DNA from: Luidia sarsii | Lineage: Eukaryota; Echinodermata; Asteroidea; Paxillosida; Luidiidae | Assembly (NCBI GenBank): GCA_949987565.1 | Contig: OX465111.1 | Location: 20,385,460-20,449,459 of the forward strand | Direction of reading: 5' to 3' | DNA length: 64,000 bases | Shown here: one piece after another, positions 24,202 through 51,030 of the stretch | How the letters are laid out: each line of letters begins with the position of its first letter | How positions within the stretch are numbered: position 1 is the first letter of the stretch | Notes under the pieces: generated by a model | Databases searched by the model: none | What the model was told of the DNA's origin: nothing | What the model saw: only the letters and a program-made list of their open reading frames with translations | Program-made: the position numbers and the translations under genes

Positions 24202-25242
24202 ATGACTACTACCTCCAGCAGCAAAGTGCGGGGATTGCTGGCCGATGTGGGCGTGAAGCTCTTCTGCCTGGCGGTGCTGGCCGGTCAGTCAGCCTTCCTG
24301 GACCACGTGCTGATCCACTACGGCCAGGGACTAGGCTTCCGGCGCGGCTACGTGTGGGTCATCTTGGACGTCTTCGTCTTCCTCTTCTGGGCCGGCTCCT
24401 TCGTGGCGGCCCGTCGTCAGGCCGGCCGGCCCGTCTACCCGCTGCCCCGCACCCGTAACGAGCTCATATACGAGGTGCCCTTCGCCTACGCCTGCTGGAT
24501 CATCTACGCCGGTGTCTTCATAGCCAAGACGGTGCGCCTGATCCACAATGTGGATATAACTGGTACCCACCAGGGCCTGTACAGCCCCATTGTGCTTAAG
24601 ATCGCCGTGTCCCTATCGGCCGTGCTCTTTCTCTTGCTCGCCTACAGTCACCACGAGGACAATCACAAGCAGGAGTACCGACTCCAAGTGCAGAAACTGG
24701 GCACGGTAGCCAGCCTGGCTATGATAGACAGCGCCGATCTCTTGGACATGATCGTCACCGGAGACGAGAAGCACATCCTGGAGCCTCAGGTCCGCTCGGC
24801 CGTGGTGGCCTTCGGCAGCATCTGCTTCATCCTGCCCACTTTCCCGCTCTTCGCCCTTCGCTTCCTGGCATCCAGGCAACCGACGTCACGCTACCATCCG
24901 GGACAATCGCCCAAGCCTAAAAAGAAGGGCGCCGCCAGCGGCGGACGGGAGAGGCGTGACTCTGAAGAGAAGGACAGCCACTGGGAGGGCGCATTCTTGC
25001 TCAAGTCCGTGCTCTTCCTTCTTCTCGTCGATGTGCCCTTCTTCGCCATCCGCTTCCACCTCTGGCTGCAGAAGGACATGGAAGCGTCCGTCTTCCTGAC
25101 CAAGAACCTGCTCATGGTGGTCCGGGCCTTGCTGGATGTCTTCAGCGAGCTGCCGCAGTGCACCGACCGGCCCGGCCCAGAGTCCAAGCGAGACCGGCCG
25201 CTCTTGGAACTCGGCATGGTGGTGCGCATCAACAAAGACTAG
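24202..25242 (+). CDS. TMEM121-family multipass membrane protein, intronless
   Basis: A single open frame of 346 aa with strongly GC-rich third positions, unlike its surroundings. Hydrophobic segments lie near residues 10-30, 47-67, 88-108, 123-145, 195-217 and 258-280, so it is a polytopic membrane protein. The motif ADLLDMIVTGDE near 174 resembles the DLLDLLDMQ segment of TMEM121 proteins, and VFLTKNLLMVVRALLDVF near 297 resembles their conserved C-terminal FVGKN region. A basic linker (PKPKKKGAASGGRERRDSEE) lies near 236-255. TMEM121/TMEM121B (CECR6) have no settled biochemical role. The first methionine, MTTTSSSKVRG, follows a purine leader. Family assignment rests on short recalled motifs; the gene itself is secure. 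Confidence 0.8.
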   Translation: MTTTSSSKVRGLLADVGVKLFCLAVLAGQSAFLDHVLIHYGQGLGFRRGYVWVILDVFVFLFWAGSFVAARRQAGRPVYPLPRTRNELIYEVPFAYACWIIYAGVFIAKTVRLIHNVDITGTHQGLYSPIVLKIAVSLSAVLFLLLAYSHHEDNHKQEYRLQVQKLGTVASLAMIDSADLLDMIVTGDEKHILEPQVRSAVVAFGSICFILPTFPLFALRFLASRQPTSRYHPGQSPKPKKKGAASGGRERRDSEEKDSHWEGAFLLKSVLFLLLVDVPFFAIRFHLWLQKDMEASVFLTKNLLMVVRALLDVFSELPQCTDRPGPESKRDRPLLELGMVVRINKD

Positions 25243-28200
25243 CCGGCGGAGATATCAGGCCACTCATCATGGAGGAGGAACCCTGAATACTCTGAAGAGA
25301 CAACATGCGCCTAGGGGCGTTATATTCAAATCTAATATCATATTTCAGGCTCTTCGTGATGAAGGGAACCAACTTACGATAATACTTTGCAGTGACACCA
25401 TGCACTGATCTATTTTGAGGTACATGTATCAACAAATTAGGAGGACCTGACGTTTCGATCCTAGCACTGCAGGATCCTTCTCAAAGGCAGAGAGGTGTTC
25501 CTGACTTTGAGAAAGGTCCTGCTAGTGCTAGGATCATCCGGCCCTCCTAATTTTCAATAATTATTTGCATTTTGGTCATTCTAGTCAGTAAGTAGTTTGC
25601 AACATTTTTGCATTTTGCATTTTTTACTCTATTTTGAGTTTGTGTGGTTGTGAGAGGGACCGAGGTGCCCAACATTTCGGAAACCAGCCCAGTCCGTCAT
25701 CAGGAGACTGAAGGTGGACGGTGTCAGGTTTTCCCTCTACCAGTCACATCAAGACATGCATGTAAAACCACTCGGTGCCAAAGATTGCTGGGGGAAATCG
25801 TTTGCCCAACACTTGGTCAACGTTGGTTGCATTAAAATTTAATGTCCAACAATTTCTACGGTGTAACAATGCAGTTCCTCGTAACGCCGCATTAGACCTT
25901 ACGCACATGACGTCATCTGTGTAGGGCGCCCTCTTTTAGAGGTGAAAACGAAGGTAGCTCATTGGCCACCACACTGCGTTTTCCACTGTCATTAATTAGT
26001 TGCGTTCAATTAGCTTGTCGGGTCCACAACGGTCAGTCCCGGGTTATTCTCAGGTAAGCTACTGGGTCACTCGGCTCTACCTGGGGTAGCCTATCGAACG
26101 CACCTCCGAGATGGGGCCATGATGACGTCATCAGCGCGTGGGCCGTGGGGTCTGCGTCGAAGGTGGATGTTGCCATGCCAACACGTGCGTGACGACCGAC
26201 CTCGATTGAGTCACGCGCCTTCCATACTTGAAGCCATGTGACCCCTTACGTCAGTGGTGATAATAGTGGAAGACCCGCGAATAACAATCTTGTGGAAATC
26301 GAGGAAAGATGGTTATTCCCATAACACTTACCGTCGGCTTTGATATAATACATGTATAGTGCTATACATAAGTAAATTCACGTAATGCATACAGTTTTTT
26401 GATCGAGTATCTTAGTATGCATTTTAGCAAGTATTGCGATACTTATTGTACTTTTCCTTTGCACTAATTTCATCTGGTGTTTTTGCACCCAGGTCCTAAT
26501 CGTAAAAGCTTTTGAATGAGGAAGTTAAAATGCCTGACGTTAGGATCGTAGTAGGACCTTTCTACTTCTGCCTTTGAGAAAGGACTTGCTGCAATCCAAA
26601 CGTCAGGCCTTTTGCATTATTTGGGGAGATATTGATGAACATAACCTTTCTCAAAAAGGCAAAACGATGTTAGAACTTAAAGTGTATAAAAAGCTTCAAC
26701 GAAAGGTCATGTTTGTACAAACGCCAGCTTTTAACATATAGCGAGATGATTGTGTGGTGGACTCAAGTCAGATGCAGTTGCATTTGAAAGGAGTAAAAAT
26801 GTAGAAAATTATCAAACTCAAATGTTGCCCAACGTAGGTCAAACTATCATCTGGTAACAGAAATTATCAGTAGAAGCTCATGTGTGGGATTGTGTCGGTC
26901 TAAACCAATCACGAACGAATTTGCACAACACACTGGGGTCAAAGGTTCTAACAGTGTATGCTAGGAGTGATATTGTAGTCATGAAGTGTCTTCTCTCGTA
27001 TGTCAACCACAGCGGTCAACATTGACAGTACCTGAGGTAGGCGACCAGTTCTGATCAATCTAACTCTGTGAGTGGCCATGATGCATGGGCTGGGCTGGTT
27101 GGTTGCTAGGGTAAGTGAGTGGGTCGTTGGGTGGGGTCAATCTGGGGGCGGAAGGTGACAGCTGGGCGTGACCTGCAATTCGGACGTCCCATTTGACAAC
27201 CCCCTCCCACAAACACACACACACCTGCAAAGGCAATTCTATGCAAATACTGACCCTAATGACCTCCTTCTCCCAGACAAAGCGAGGAGAAAATGCAAAA
27301 AGGATGAGGTTAATTTGTGGCCTATTTGCCCTCAGCGACACAGGCATTAGGCAGTATACCATTACTGCATGGAATGCTGCACACCGACCTATATAATGCA
27401 CAGCGAGCAAGTATTAGCCTTGAGTCCAACCCAAGATAGGCGATCACACGTCGGTGTTAATTCCTCCTGTCATTAACTCTAATTCTGAGAAAAGGTTCCT
27501 GTTCTATGTGTATTTTTGGAAGAGGTTACTTATTTGGTGGAGTCGGAGTTAAATGTCAAATGGTGCTGGGCCATTGATGTCTTTACTGGTAGCAGACGTT
27601 CCTGTGTCTAAATGTGTTCATTCTTGTGGAAATGTTGGCAACTACGAGTCAAGAAAACAAGGTTAGTTGTCTGAGCTCTTCCATGGAAGGACTCGCCTCC
27701 ATATTGCACTAGAGAGGCAAGACCTAAATTGAAAGAAACAAACGAAAACCCGGATTTTCAATTCTTGGACGACAGACCCCGAGTAAAAGTCTGAGTCTGA
27801 GTCATACATACATGTACACAAAAGGTCTTATACAGCGATGTCGTACATGTATATTTGCATGTTCATAAGTTGACTAGCAGTAAAACAGTGGTAATGTTTT
27901 GAAATTGGTGGAAAACCCACAAATTTCCATCGGAAGAAGAAGGGTGAGTAATGTAGTCGCCGTGGATGACTCATCGTAAAATTGAGGAAGAAAGAGGGGG
28001 AGTGGAAAGGCCTGTGACCCCCACGAGACCCTACAGGGGGTAGCAACTAACTCCCCTGCCCTGGCCTGTTGTCATCCACTAATCTGAAGAGAAGTACAGG
28101 CACCTTGTATTTTTAGTCACCGGATTCGCTGGCCAGGTTACACTCTTGATCTGATCGTGAAGTGGGAATTCACAAACTACCAATTTCCTGTTTGCATTGT

Positions 28201-30232
28201 CGACCAATTACAGCAGGAAAACCCGCTGATAAGTTTGTATTTTCTAATTAATGAGCAAAGGAGACTGGAGAGGAGTAGGATATGAACCCGAGACCCTTTG
28301 GCTCAACAGTCTCTGCTTCAAATCCATCTCCAAATTGCTTAGCTCTTTTGAATTAATCAATTTCTGATTAGATGCAATGATACATATTTTTCTGTAATAA
28401 AACCTTTGTTTGAAAGCCACTACTGCCTCCATTACCTTCTTTCATTTCAATGTAAGTCTTGCCTTATTTTCAAATCTGAGAACATAAAAAGACAAACCAC
28501 TTTGTTGTCGGTAAGACAGATTTACATATATTTTGTCCACAGCACACGCCAAATTTCCATAATTATAGTATTTACAATAAATATTCAACCAGCTATTGCA
28601 ATTGTACTTTCGAAATACCTATCATGCAACAAATGCTGTAACACAAATATACAGAATTAATTTTTAAAAGGAAAACAAATTAATACAAAAATAATGCAAT
28701 TTTACATCTTAAAAACAATATTATTTTATGAGACAAAATTGTTCAGGGAAATAAATCGTCATTTTTTTTTAAAGAGAATTTCTCAAATATATCAGGCTAT
28801 CTATAGTCTGCCAACACATTGAGGGGGGGGGGGGGGGGTAATTAAAGCCCATCAAAACTGTACTAGAAAACTTGTCAAAGAGCAGTTAAATTCATTTTGT
28901 TAACTGACAGCATCACTCAAAGCAATTTCATAGATCTGCTCAAATGTTCTAAGAAGGCTAGGTTTTTCCCTGCTTAAGCAAAATATCAAACCACATTTCT
29001 GTGTGATGGATAAGGATCTGCCTTGGACTGGCAAATATCTGAGATGTGCTCCTGCTAGGAACAACTCACCAGGCCCTGAAATGTGCAATGTGGACCAATC
29101 AAGGTAGCAAGCAGTGTGCAACATGTTTGCATCACTGTTGAGTTCATACTTGGCATATTTTTGTGCTTAAGCAGCTCCACGAAATTAACCCTAGAAGATG
29201 TCAGTTATCTACATGTACAGTCCTCAATGTTCTTGGTCTACACAGTTCCAGCAACCCTTTGACCTCCCTCTGAACTCCCTACGCCAGAAACAACCCACTA
29301 CAGCAGTTAATCCTTACATCATGCAACAAATCCTTCCATTTAACATCACTCATCCTTCCATTGGCCTTGTAACTAAACCACAATGACGTCCATGCACAAC
29401 TAAAGTTTCATCCACTGACTGATTAAGACTGGGTAGATCCTTCCATGGTTATTTGTGTCAGTCAATGATGGCCCGTAACCCACACCAGGTGCAGGCGTCT
29501 GGTTTTCGTTATGACTCACACTCAAGAGGGCGCTTTCAAGCCACATAAATAATGTGCAGACCTGGGATTACACCACACGCTCCAGTGAAGTCTTTTATCT
29601 TGGAATACGGACCAACAAGTTTTGAAATATCTATAACTTACACCTTGGTAAAAGTTGGACTGGATACTGATTCAAGACATGTCACTTCTAATTGGGGTAA
29701 TTTCAGGTATACATTACATAAATAGTTAAATGTGGGGCATAAGTGTCTAAGGGTAATTAGTACCATTCTATCCAAAGTACTGTTAAATGGAAATAATTTA
29801 TACGCAATCCATGCCTCACAGCATTAAATGACTTTCGACCTTTTGACCTGAAGTCACAGCTTGCTTTGTCAAATGCAGAGAATTGGATTTGAACAAGAGC
29901 CATGCAAATACAAGACAATGTCAATGTTCAATGTGACATTTGAACTTGTGCCCTTAAGGCGACCTTTGACCACCCACTATATTCATAGTACATGTATTCT
30001 TACCATCTAAATTGAATATTGGAGAGGAATTTCATGTGAATACATATCTCAATAAAGAGTGGTTCTGCCTATAAAGTCATAATACTTTGCCTCTTGGTCA
30101 CAACCTTCAAAAAGATAGAATGCTTCCAGTGACACATAAATATTATCTCTTGAGAGAATGAGACCTACTCTGAGCCACTTACTTTGACCTTTAACCCTTT
30201 GACCTCTAGATGACCCCAATCTCACCAGCCTC
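25243..30232. other. 5-kb interval between converging TMEM121-like and KIFAP3 genes
   Basis: Contains GAAACGTC-family palindromes (25437-25560, 26520-26615), a 15-G run near 28825 and a SINE remnant near 28258-28330. Two perfect CRE octamers TGACGTCA lie at 25908-25915 and 26123-26130 in a CpG-richer patch. No exon was recognised. Confidence 0.5.
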
Positions 30233-43759
<13,527 letters not shown>

Positions 43760-45104
43760 GGCTGCTCCGCTCTGTGGATTTTGGTCAGTCAACTGCAGAA
43801 AACATGACCTAAAAATGAAATGATTCTTTGACTCAGGGAGAACTTGGAGTGCGACAGATGGAATTTCTACGAATGTACTCCTTTGCTATTTTGGAAAGTG
43901 TTGTTGGTACCCGACATAGAAAAACGCATAATATGACCGTTCGGATGTACGCTATTTACACGTACAGCACGGAATCACTTAACCATTACCCATCCCATGC
44001 GTGGTATTTTAACCTAAACCAGCGTGTCCGTAGAAATAGCCATATCTCGAAATATTAGACAAACGCCGCACGGAGTATAGGATACCAGCTAATAATTGAC
44101 CTCGTTGGTGCACGACGCACACACGCTATTCCGCACGGTTCAACACACAATGACCGCATTAGTACCAGTTACCATTCAGAATTCGTTAGAAAACGGAAGG
44201 ACCCGCACATCCCCTGATAGTGATACCGTGAATACGTGCTCCAAACGTTGACTGGTTTTATCATCAGTTTGCAGAAATACAGTTGCACATCGATTTAGCA
44301 GGATAACTGTCTCTGGTAGGCTCACCGTTTTGGTTATTGGTATTTCTTGTTTCGTATAATTATTTCGGTTTGAAACTTCCACAATTCACCGCGATTGGTG
44401 CACTGAGCAGTGCCAATGCTGTGTGTGAAGTTTGTTTTTGAATTCTTGTAATGTATTGTTGTACTTGTAATCTGTTGAGTGTTGTCTTGTACTACTACTA
44501 CTACTAGTCCGAGTAACTTGGACCTTAAGTCACTCTTTTTGAAATTTGGAGGGGTCGGGCGACTGTAGGATCCAAGGATTTAATAGCAGGCAAGGTCAGA
44601 AACTAACTATTTATCTACTGCCCCGACCGAAATCCTCAGATTTTACCCCAAATAAGAAATATAAATTATAATCAAATACAAAATAGGACAGCAATAAAAC
44701 CGCATGCCCATTTTGGATTCAGTGATATTCACAAATTCCAACACTGTTCATTTGGTTTATTCATGTTGGGCAAAAAGGAGAAATGTCCCCTCAGTTGATT
44801 GAAAAGAGCCTTAAATGTTAAACTTAAAGAGGTCTCTCCCGTCCAATGAGCCAAAAGATGGCCATCTTTGATTCTAAACTGAACCGGTGCCGTGTACACA
44901 AATCGGGCTGCCAGCACGTTGTAACACCATTAATTTAACATACATGTATGTTGATCTTGCTTTATCACAGGTGCGTTGGAGAAAATTGCGAAAGTTACTG
45001 TCCTCCGTGGAGAATCTGGGACTGTGAGGACTGAGGAGGGAGAACCTTGACATCAATTTCTTTTATCCAAGCAGGCAGGCCAGTGAGGGCTTAGTCTTGC
45101 CATC
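43760..45104. promoter_or_regulatory. Shared divergent intergenic region of KIFAP3 and PRPF38B
   Basis: The two start codons face away from each other across 1.35 kb, so both promoters and any 5' non-coding exons must lie here. No TATA box is obvious. CpG dinucleotides are denser near 43900-44200. No other coding exon is seen. Confidence 0.5.
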
Positions 45105-48100
45105 ATGCCACAGAAGAGTAACACCCTACCCACCTGGGGAAATGAAGCCTCCATGAACCTGAACCCACTCATCCTGACCAACATCCAGTCCTCTCCTTAC
45201 TTCAAGAATGAGCTCTTCAAGCTCAAGACTTACCATGAGGTGGTGGATGAGATCTACTTCAGGGTGAGATTGAGAGCGTAGTTCCTCTCTTGTCCGATAC
45301 TCGATAGATGGACTCTTCCCTGAGAATGAAAAGGCAGAAAGAGTTACTTCCTCCAATTTCTACCCCCCCCCCCAAAAAAAAAAAAGAGGACGTGATATTT
45401 TGATAGTTCTGGTCCAAGCAGGATCTGTCTCAGCCATTGAGAAAAGGTCCTGCTTGGATCAAAACGTCAGGGCTGGATTTTTACAAAGCCTTATGATGCA
45501 TCATAACTCAATTTACGATGGATAACCCATCGTAGGTTTTCACAGGTCATATGTACTGAGTACATTCCAACTCTTTGTGGAGTAGTCAAATGAATCTTAA
45601 CTGAAATTGTTAGTACATCACAATGTAATATAGTCTTAAAATTCAGTGGGCCTGACGTTTTTAAGTTTTTAAGATTTGCATTTTGGTAATTTTAGTCAGT
45701 AAGCAGTTTGCAACATTTTTGTATATCAATGTAATGTAGTGTTACAACAAATTAGATTTATTGATGGTTTTATGTGTGTTTCCTTGTACAGGTAACGCAT
45801 TTGGAGCCCTGGGAACGAGGAAGTCGTCAAACCTCGGGTCAGATCGGCATGTGCGGCGGGGTAAGTTGCCATGGTTACAAAAAAGCTACGAGAACAAATC
45901 AACTTAGTGATTTGCAAAACTCTGCCTTGAAGAAAGGTCCTGCTAGGATCGAAACTTCAGGCCCTCTAACGTTTGAGATTTATGTATTGCAGGTCATTTT
46001 AGTCAGTGAACAGTTTGCAACAGTTTTTGTATTAACTTCTTTTTCCTGTTTGTTATCTGTCAGGTGCGTGGTGTAGGGGCAGGGGGAATCGTATCCTCAG
46101 CCTATTGCCTGCTGTACAAACTCTACACACTCAAGCTGACCCGTAAACAACTGAATGGTCTCCTGACCCACTCAGACTCACCTTACATCCGAGGACTTGG
46201 ATTCATGTTCATCAGGTAGGTAGGTCAACTCATGTGCCTGCCAACTCGTTCATCTACTGACTTGTACACACATTAGCCATCCTGATGTCTACTCGTTCTT
46301 GCACCAATGCGTACACAAATTGGTCAACTTGTATGCTCGGTAACTCTGGCATGTACCAACATGTAGTACACAGGTCGGTCAACTCACACACAAACTATGC
46401 AATATCACTGTAGTCTACCCTATAATGGCCTTGAAACTCTTGGGCAAGGTTCTTAAATAAACATTAATGACTTATGTAGTAACATCTTGTTACCAGACAT
46501 GAAGATTCATTTACTTAATGACCTTTGAAACTGGACAAAACTGTGCAACACTTGATGGGTGTAGTGTAAGTCTAGCGACTTGATTTGGTACATCAAGCCC
46601 CTATATCATAGCGCTAACTTTGCCCAACAAAGCCGGTACTTTCATCCCAAAAATCATGCAAAGCTGACAATGAAGGATAGGATCTTGTCTGCAAAGCTTG
46701 TACATGACTCTAATGACTAGATGACTCATTGCCTTTCAGATACTCACAGCCTCCAGCTGATCTGTGGGAATGGCTGGAGCCTTACATGGAAGATGAAGAG
46801 GTAGGTCCCTTCTCATAGTCTTCTTTCTCTTCTCTACGACACTCCTCTTCTTAACACAAGGAGTGAATGAGGATGATTCAAAATGAAGAGTGTTCTCTTA
46901 GATTGATCCGTTACGTTCTGCCCCCTTAGCTCCTATGCATCCAAACTGCTGGATTGAACACAACTATACAATGGACTATACATGTACATACAATTTGTTG
47001 TCCATTTCATCGTGTCAGTGCAAAAACATTCATTTATTTTTACCTCTTGTCTAAAATAATGAGGTAGCGTACAAACAAAAGAATACTGAGAATGTTTTGT
47101 TTCCAAACTATAATATTATGACTTTTAGCCAGAGCAACTATGTATTTCTCAACAAGTTTTTGCACCTACATGATTATATGATATTGCACAAGCCATTGAT
47201 AGCTTTCAACAGGGCTGGACGTGTAATTGTCAACGAAACACACCCAACTGTTGGTTGTAACGTAAAATAACCCTATTGTTTCTCTTTTGAGTAATTCATG
47301 TTTCATGCGCAATAGAATAAAATAAGGTTGAACAAAAGTACTGAGGATTGATGAACTTTTTAATTGTTCGGTGTTTCAAATTGACATTTCTTTTGTGAGA
47401 GCAGAGACCATAGTGTGGTAAAACAGTCAGCATCACAATTTGATTCAATAGATAGCGGCTGATTTTTCCCTTAAATCTCCCGCATTCAGTGTCAGTACTT
47501 TTGCACAATAAGTAACAAATTATGTCAATTGCAACAAAAAGACTAACCTCATACCACAGGTGGGCGGAAGGTTCTTCTGAAAAATAAAAAACTATTGGTG
47601 AGTACATCTGAAGCTAGGGACATATTTATGCCTGCCGTTAATGTTTAATTATTAAATAAAGCAAATCTTAAATTTTAGTGGGCCTGACGTTTCGATCATA
47701 GCGGGACCTTTCTCAAAGCAATTACAAAAATGTTGCAATCCGCAATACTTACGGACTTAAAACACCAAAATGCAAATCTCAATCACTTTGAGGGCCTGAC
47801 ATTTTGGTCCTAGTAGAACCTTTCTCAAAGACAGAACGGCAAAATATTACCAACCAGCAAGACAAATTCTCAAAAGTAATCTTAGTAAATATTCATCTCA
47901 TTCATTTTGTAAAGTATAATACTTGCATGATTGAATACATGATCACTTTTTTTAACAACTTTTGTAAACAAAATCTCAAAATGTCATCGCATTTAATCCA
48001 ATTTAGTTCTCACAGAGAAAATAAGACAGGAGTCTGAGTCGGTATAACCTGTTTTCTTTTTTGTGTGGATCGGTTTTAGAGATGTTCGTAAAGAGTATCT

Positions 48101-50761
48101 ACCCGGCTCAGTGGACCTTGGTTCGTGACTGACGTGAGCTTTGCACTGCTTTCCTCAGTCCTAATGAGGTTAAAAGTCTAGACTTCTTATTGCTGTGAAC
48201 TTTTAGTTGTTTTTTTCTCTATAATTTTTTGGGGGTAGTCAGTCCTACACCTAGTTCTAGATAGATGACTTGGTTTGATGGTCTTCCATTTGTTACAACA
48301 GCAATGGCTGGATGTGTAGGGGTTTCGCATTGAGAACCCTTTTAATGATATTTGTGGGTGTGATTATTTGACCAATTGCTATTGAACGCCACTACATGTT
48401 GAAAAACTTGATGTAATGCATCCTTACCGTCCAGCCAAATTAACATTTCAGTAGATTGGATCATTTCTACACCGTAGCGTTGAAATTCAAAGCTTGGTTT
48501 AAATGTCCATGGCCTAGAAAAGGTTTAATGTGATCACTTGGGAATTGGGGGAAACATTTGATGAGGACAAGCACTGATCTGCTGTAGTTTACAAGAAATT
48601 TTCAAGTCAGGAATTAGGTCTGCAGTAGCACCATGGACTGTTTTGTGAGCGGGTGTAGTTCAGGAAAATGAAGGGATTCCTTTTAGAAACCACACTCTCA
48701 CAAAGAGACTCTTCTTGAATGGTGCATCCCTAACAAACTGCTTTGCTATATATCTTCGTCATGAGCACCCTCAAAAACTTTCCATCAGGGAATGAATTTT
48801 AAAGCAGATTTCTGTTTGGTCATTTCTTTTGTATGTAAAGGAGGGTAAGGTTGAGGAAGAGGTCAAAGGTGAAGGGGTAGAGGTCGTGTACGGTCTGTCA
48901 GAATTGATATTCTTTCTTTAGATCCATACATAATTCATACATGAACAAATCTAAGATAGCAGTTGTTTAATGTGACACAATTTTTGACGTAATTGAAATT
49001 CTTTTTGTTACCTTTTTGCAGCAGAGAATGTTTGAATAGTTTGAAAAGTTGTTTTGGCTTTTACATGTGATTGCATTTCTGATCAGCATGATTCTGTTTC
49101 ACTTTGGTTCATTGGGTATTAACTGCTTGTCTTCCTCTCTATTGTCATTACTTTCCTGTGTTGCTCTGTCTCTGTCTTGCCCTTTCCTTCCTTTCTCTCC
49201 CTCCCCCCTCTCTCTCCTCTCTCCTTCTATTCCCAACCTTCTCTACCTGCAGGAGATAGATTGCAAGGCAGGCTCTGGTGCCGTCATGACCATTGGTGAG
49301 ATGGTACGCAGCTTCCTGACCAAGTTGGAGTGGTTCTCTACTCGCTTTCCTCGCATCCCTGTCCCCATCATGAAGGTAAGCCAGGCCAAGAACCACTCGA
49401 ATAAACCAAATGAAAAGTCTGGTACAATGTATGCAATGCCTTGTGTCACTGTGAAGACCAGGTGGTGGCAATGCCATGCCTTGCCATTCTTCGTAGCCTT
49501 GGATGGCTTGTATAAGTCATGATTAGGATCGAAACAACAGGCCCTCTAACTGTTGAGATTGAAACATTACCTTGTGTAATGTGATGTTAACACAGGTTCT
49601 GCTGCTACTCCCATTTCTTTTTTTGTGGGGTCAGGAGCTTGAGGTCAAGCTGGAGGAATGGAAGGAGGGGTTCATGGAGAGACAACGCCAGCTGCAGATT
49701 GAAGAGGCAGCGGCCACAGCAGAAGCCACTCAGGAGGAAGAACCACAGAGCAAAGAGACCGACAAGTTCCCCAGGAGCAGGTGAGTCTGAGCACATGCTG
49801 TCAGCTCTCCTGAAGGCGTGCAGTTGGAAATGGGATTTGGTGCCGTTGGGGCTGAAAAAAAGGAATATAGACAGATTCAATGAGGGTTTGCCCTGCTGGA
49901 CGTAGTAAGCACTGGATGTAGACACAGGACTGAGCATGAATCGTGGCTGGATCGTTGATAACTAGAAATTCCCACTACATATGTCAGTAAATAGAGTGGT
50001 ACAAACATACGACAAAACAAATATAAATGGCTCAGATTGTCAATCTGAAGATGGTGTGATGATCCTAGCAGGACCTTTCTCAAAGGTAGCATCATTCTGC
50101 CTTTGAGAAAGGTCCTGTTAGGATCGAAATGTACGGTCCTCTATATTTTCAGTAAATGCATTTTGGTCATTTAAGTCCGTCAGCATTTTGTTTCATATTT
50201 ATAAGGTTTATATGGTTTTATTTTGTTCCATTTTTTCTCCATAGGGATGGAACACGCAGTCGGAGTCGAGAACGCAAACGAAGTCAGAGTCGAGAGCGCA
50301 AACGAAGCCGCAGCCGTGAGCGACGCAGCCGGAACAATGACAGTGACAGGCACAGCCGTAGCCGCGACCGAGAACGAGAGCGCGACAGGGACAGAGACCG
50401 TGAGCGCGATAGAGACCGAGAGAGGGACAGGGACCATGATCGAGATAGAAAGCGTGACAGGGACCGTGATCGAGACCGACGTCGACGAAGTCGCAGCAAC
50501 GAGCGGCGTCACCGACACGGCAGCCGTGACCGGCGGCGCGAAGAGGACTTCACGAGGGCGCTACAGCGCGAGCGTGAACGTCAGAAGAAGGAGCGAGGAG
50601 GGGATAGGCGCAGTCGTAGTCGTAGCCGGGAGCGACGACATAGCCGCGACCGTGACAGAAAGAGCAATCGCGATCGTCGTCGGAGTCGCTCAGCTGAGCG
50701 CAAGAGATCGCACTCTGCTGACAGAAACCACAGGAGAAGCTCCAGTCCAAGCAGAAGGTGA
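45105..50761 (+). CDS. PRPF38B: Pre-mRNA-splicing factor 38B, complete, seven exons
   Basis: Exons are 45105-45263, 45792-45860, 46064-46215, 46740-46800, 49253-49375, 49635-49780 and 50245-50761. Phases agree, giving 408 aa. The PRP38 domain spans the first five exons: LPTWGNEASMNLNPLILTNI, ELFKLKTYHEVVDEIYFR, GGIVSSAYCLLYKLYTLKLT, SPYIRGLGFMFIRYSQPPAD and VMTIGEMVRSFLTKLEWFST. Exon 6 encodes a Glu-rich helix (EEWKEGFMERQRQLQIEEAA). Exon 7 is an RS/RD/RE domain of about 170 residues. The human protein is longer (about 546 aa), mostly through its C-terminal RS region. It is a spliceosome-associated factor of the PRP38 family acting in the nucleus. Intron 4 is 2.45 kb; the others are mostly under 600 bp. 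AATAAA motifs at 51214 and 52127 are candidate poly(A) signals. Confidence 0.97.
46801..49252. other. PRPF38B intron 4
   Basis: A 2.45-kb intron holding GAAACGTC-family copies near 47670-47830 and a polypyrimidine stretch at 49180-49240 before exon 5. No nested gene was found. Confidence 0.55.
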
Positions 50762-50891
50762 TGGCAGCTTGTTATCAGTACTACGTCAACCAAAAACAAA
50801 TTGGGGAATACTGTTTTAGGGAATTGGTTTCTTCTTTTCCTGCTTGAAAGGTCCTGTTGGGTCGAAAGGTCAGATCCTGCTAGGGTTAAAG

Positions 50892-51030
50892 GTCAGTGGT
50901 TGAATTTCATCGTAACTTAGGATCAACTGCTAGGCAAAAGGAGATGCACAGAAACCATATGAAAACCCAGGAAGGGTTATCAATCATAAGTTGCGTTGTA
51001 ACGTAAGGCTTGATGAAATCCATCACAGGT
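50892..51030. mobile_element. MITE of the 14683-14848 family in the PRPF38B 3' UTR
   Basis: Inverted ends GAATTTCATCGTAACTTAG and CGTAAGGCTTGATGAAATCC. Internal GAGATGCACAGAAACCATAT matches the family. Confidence 0.7.

Noticed and set aside
50180..50819. Long open frames in other phases over the PRPF38B RS domain (for example 50223-50819 and 50180-50518)
   Set aside because: Low-complexity CG-rich Arg/Ser codons leave all frames open. Only the RS frame joins in phase to the upstream PRP38 exons.
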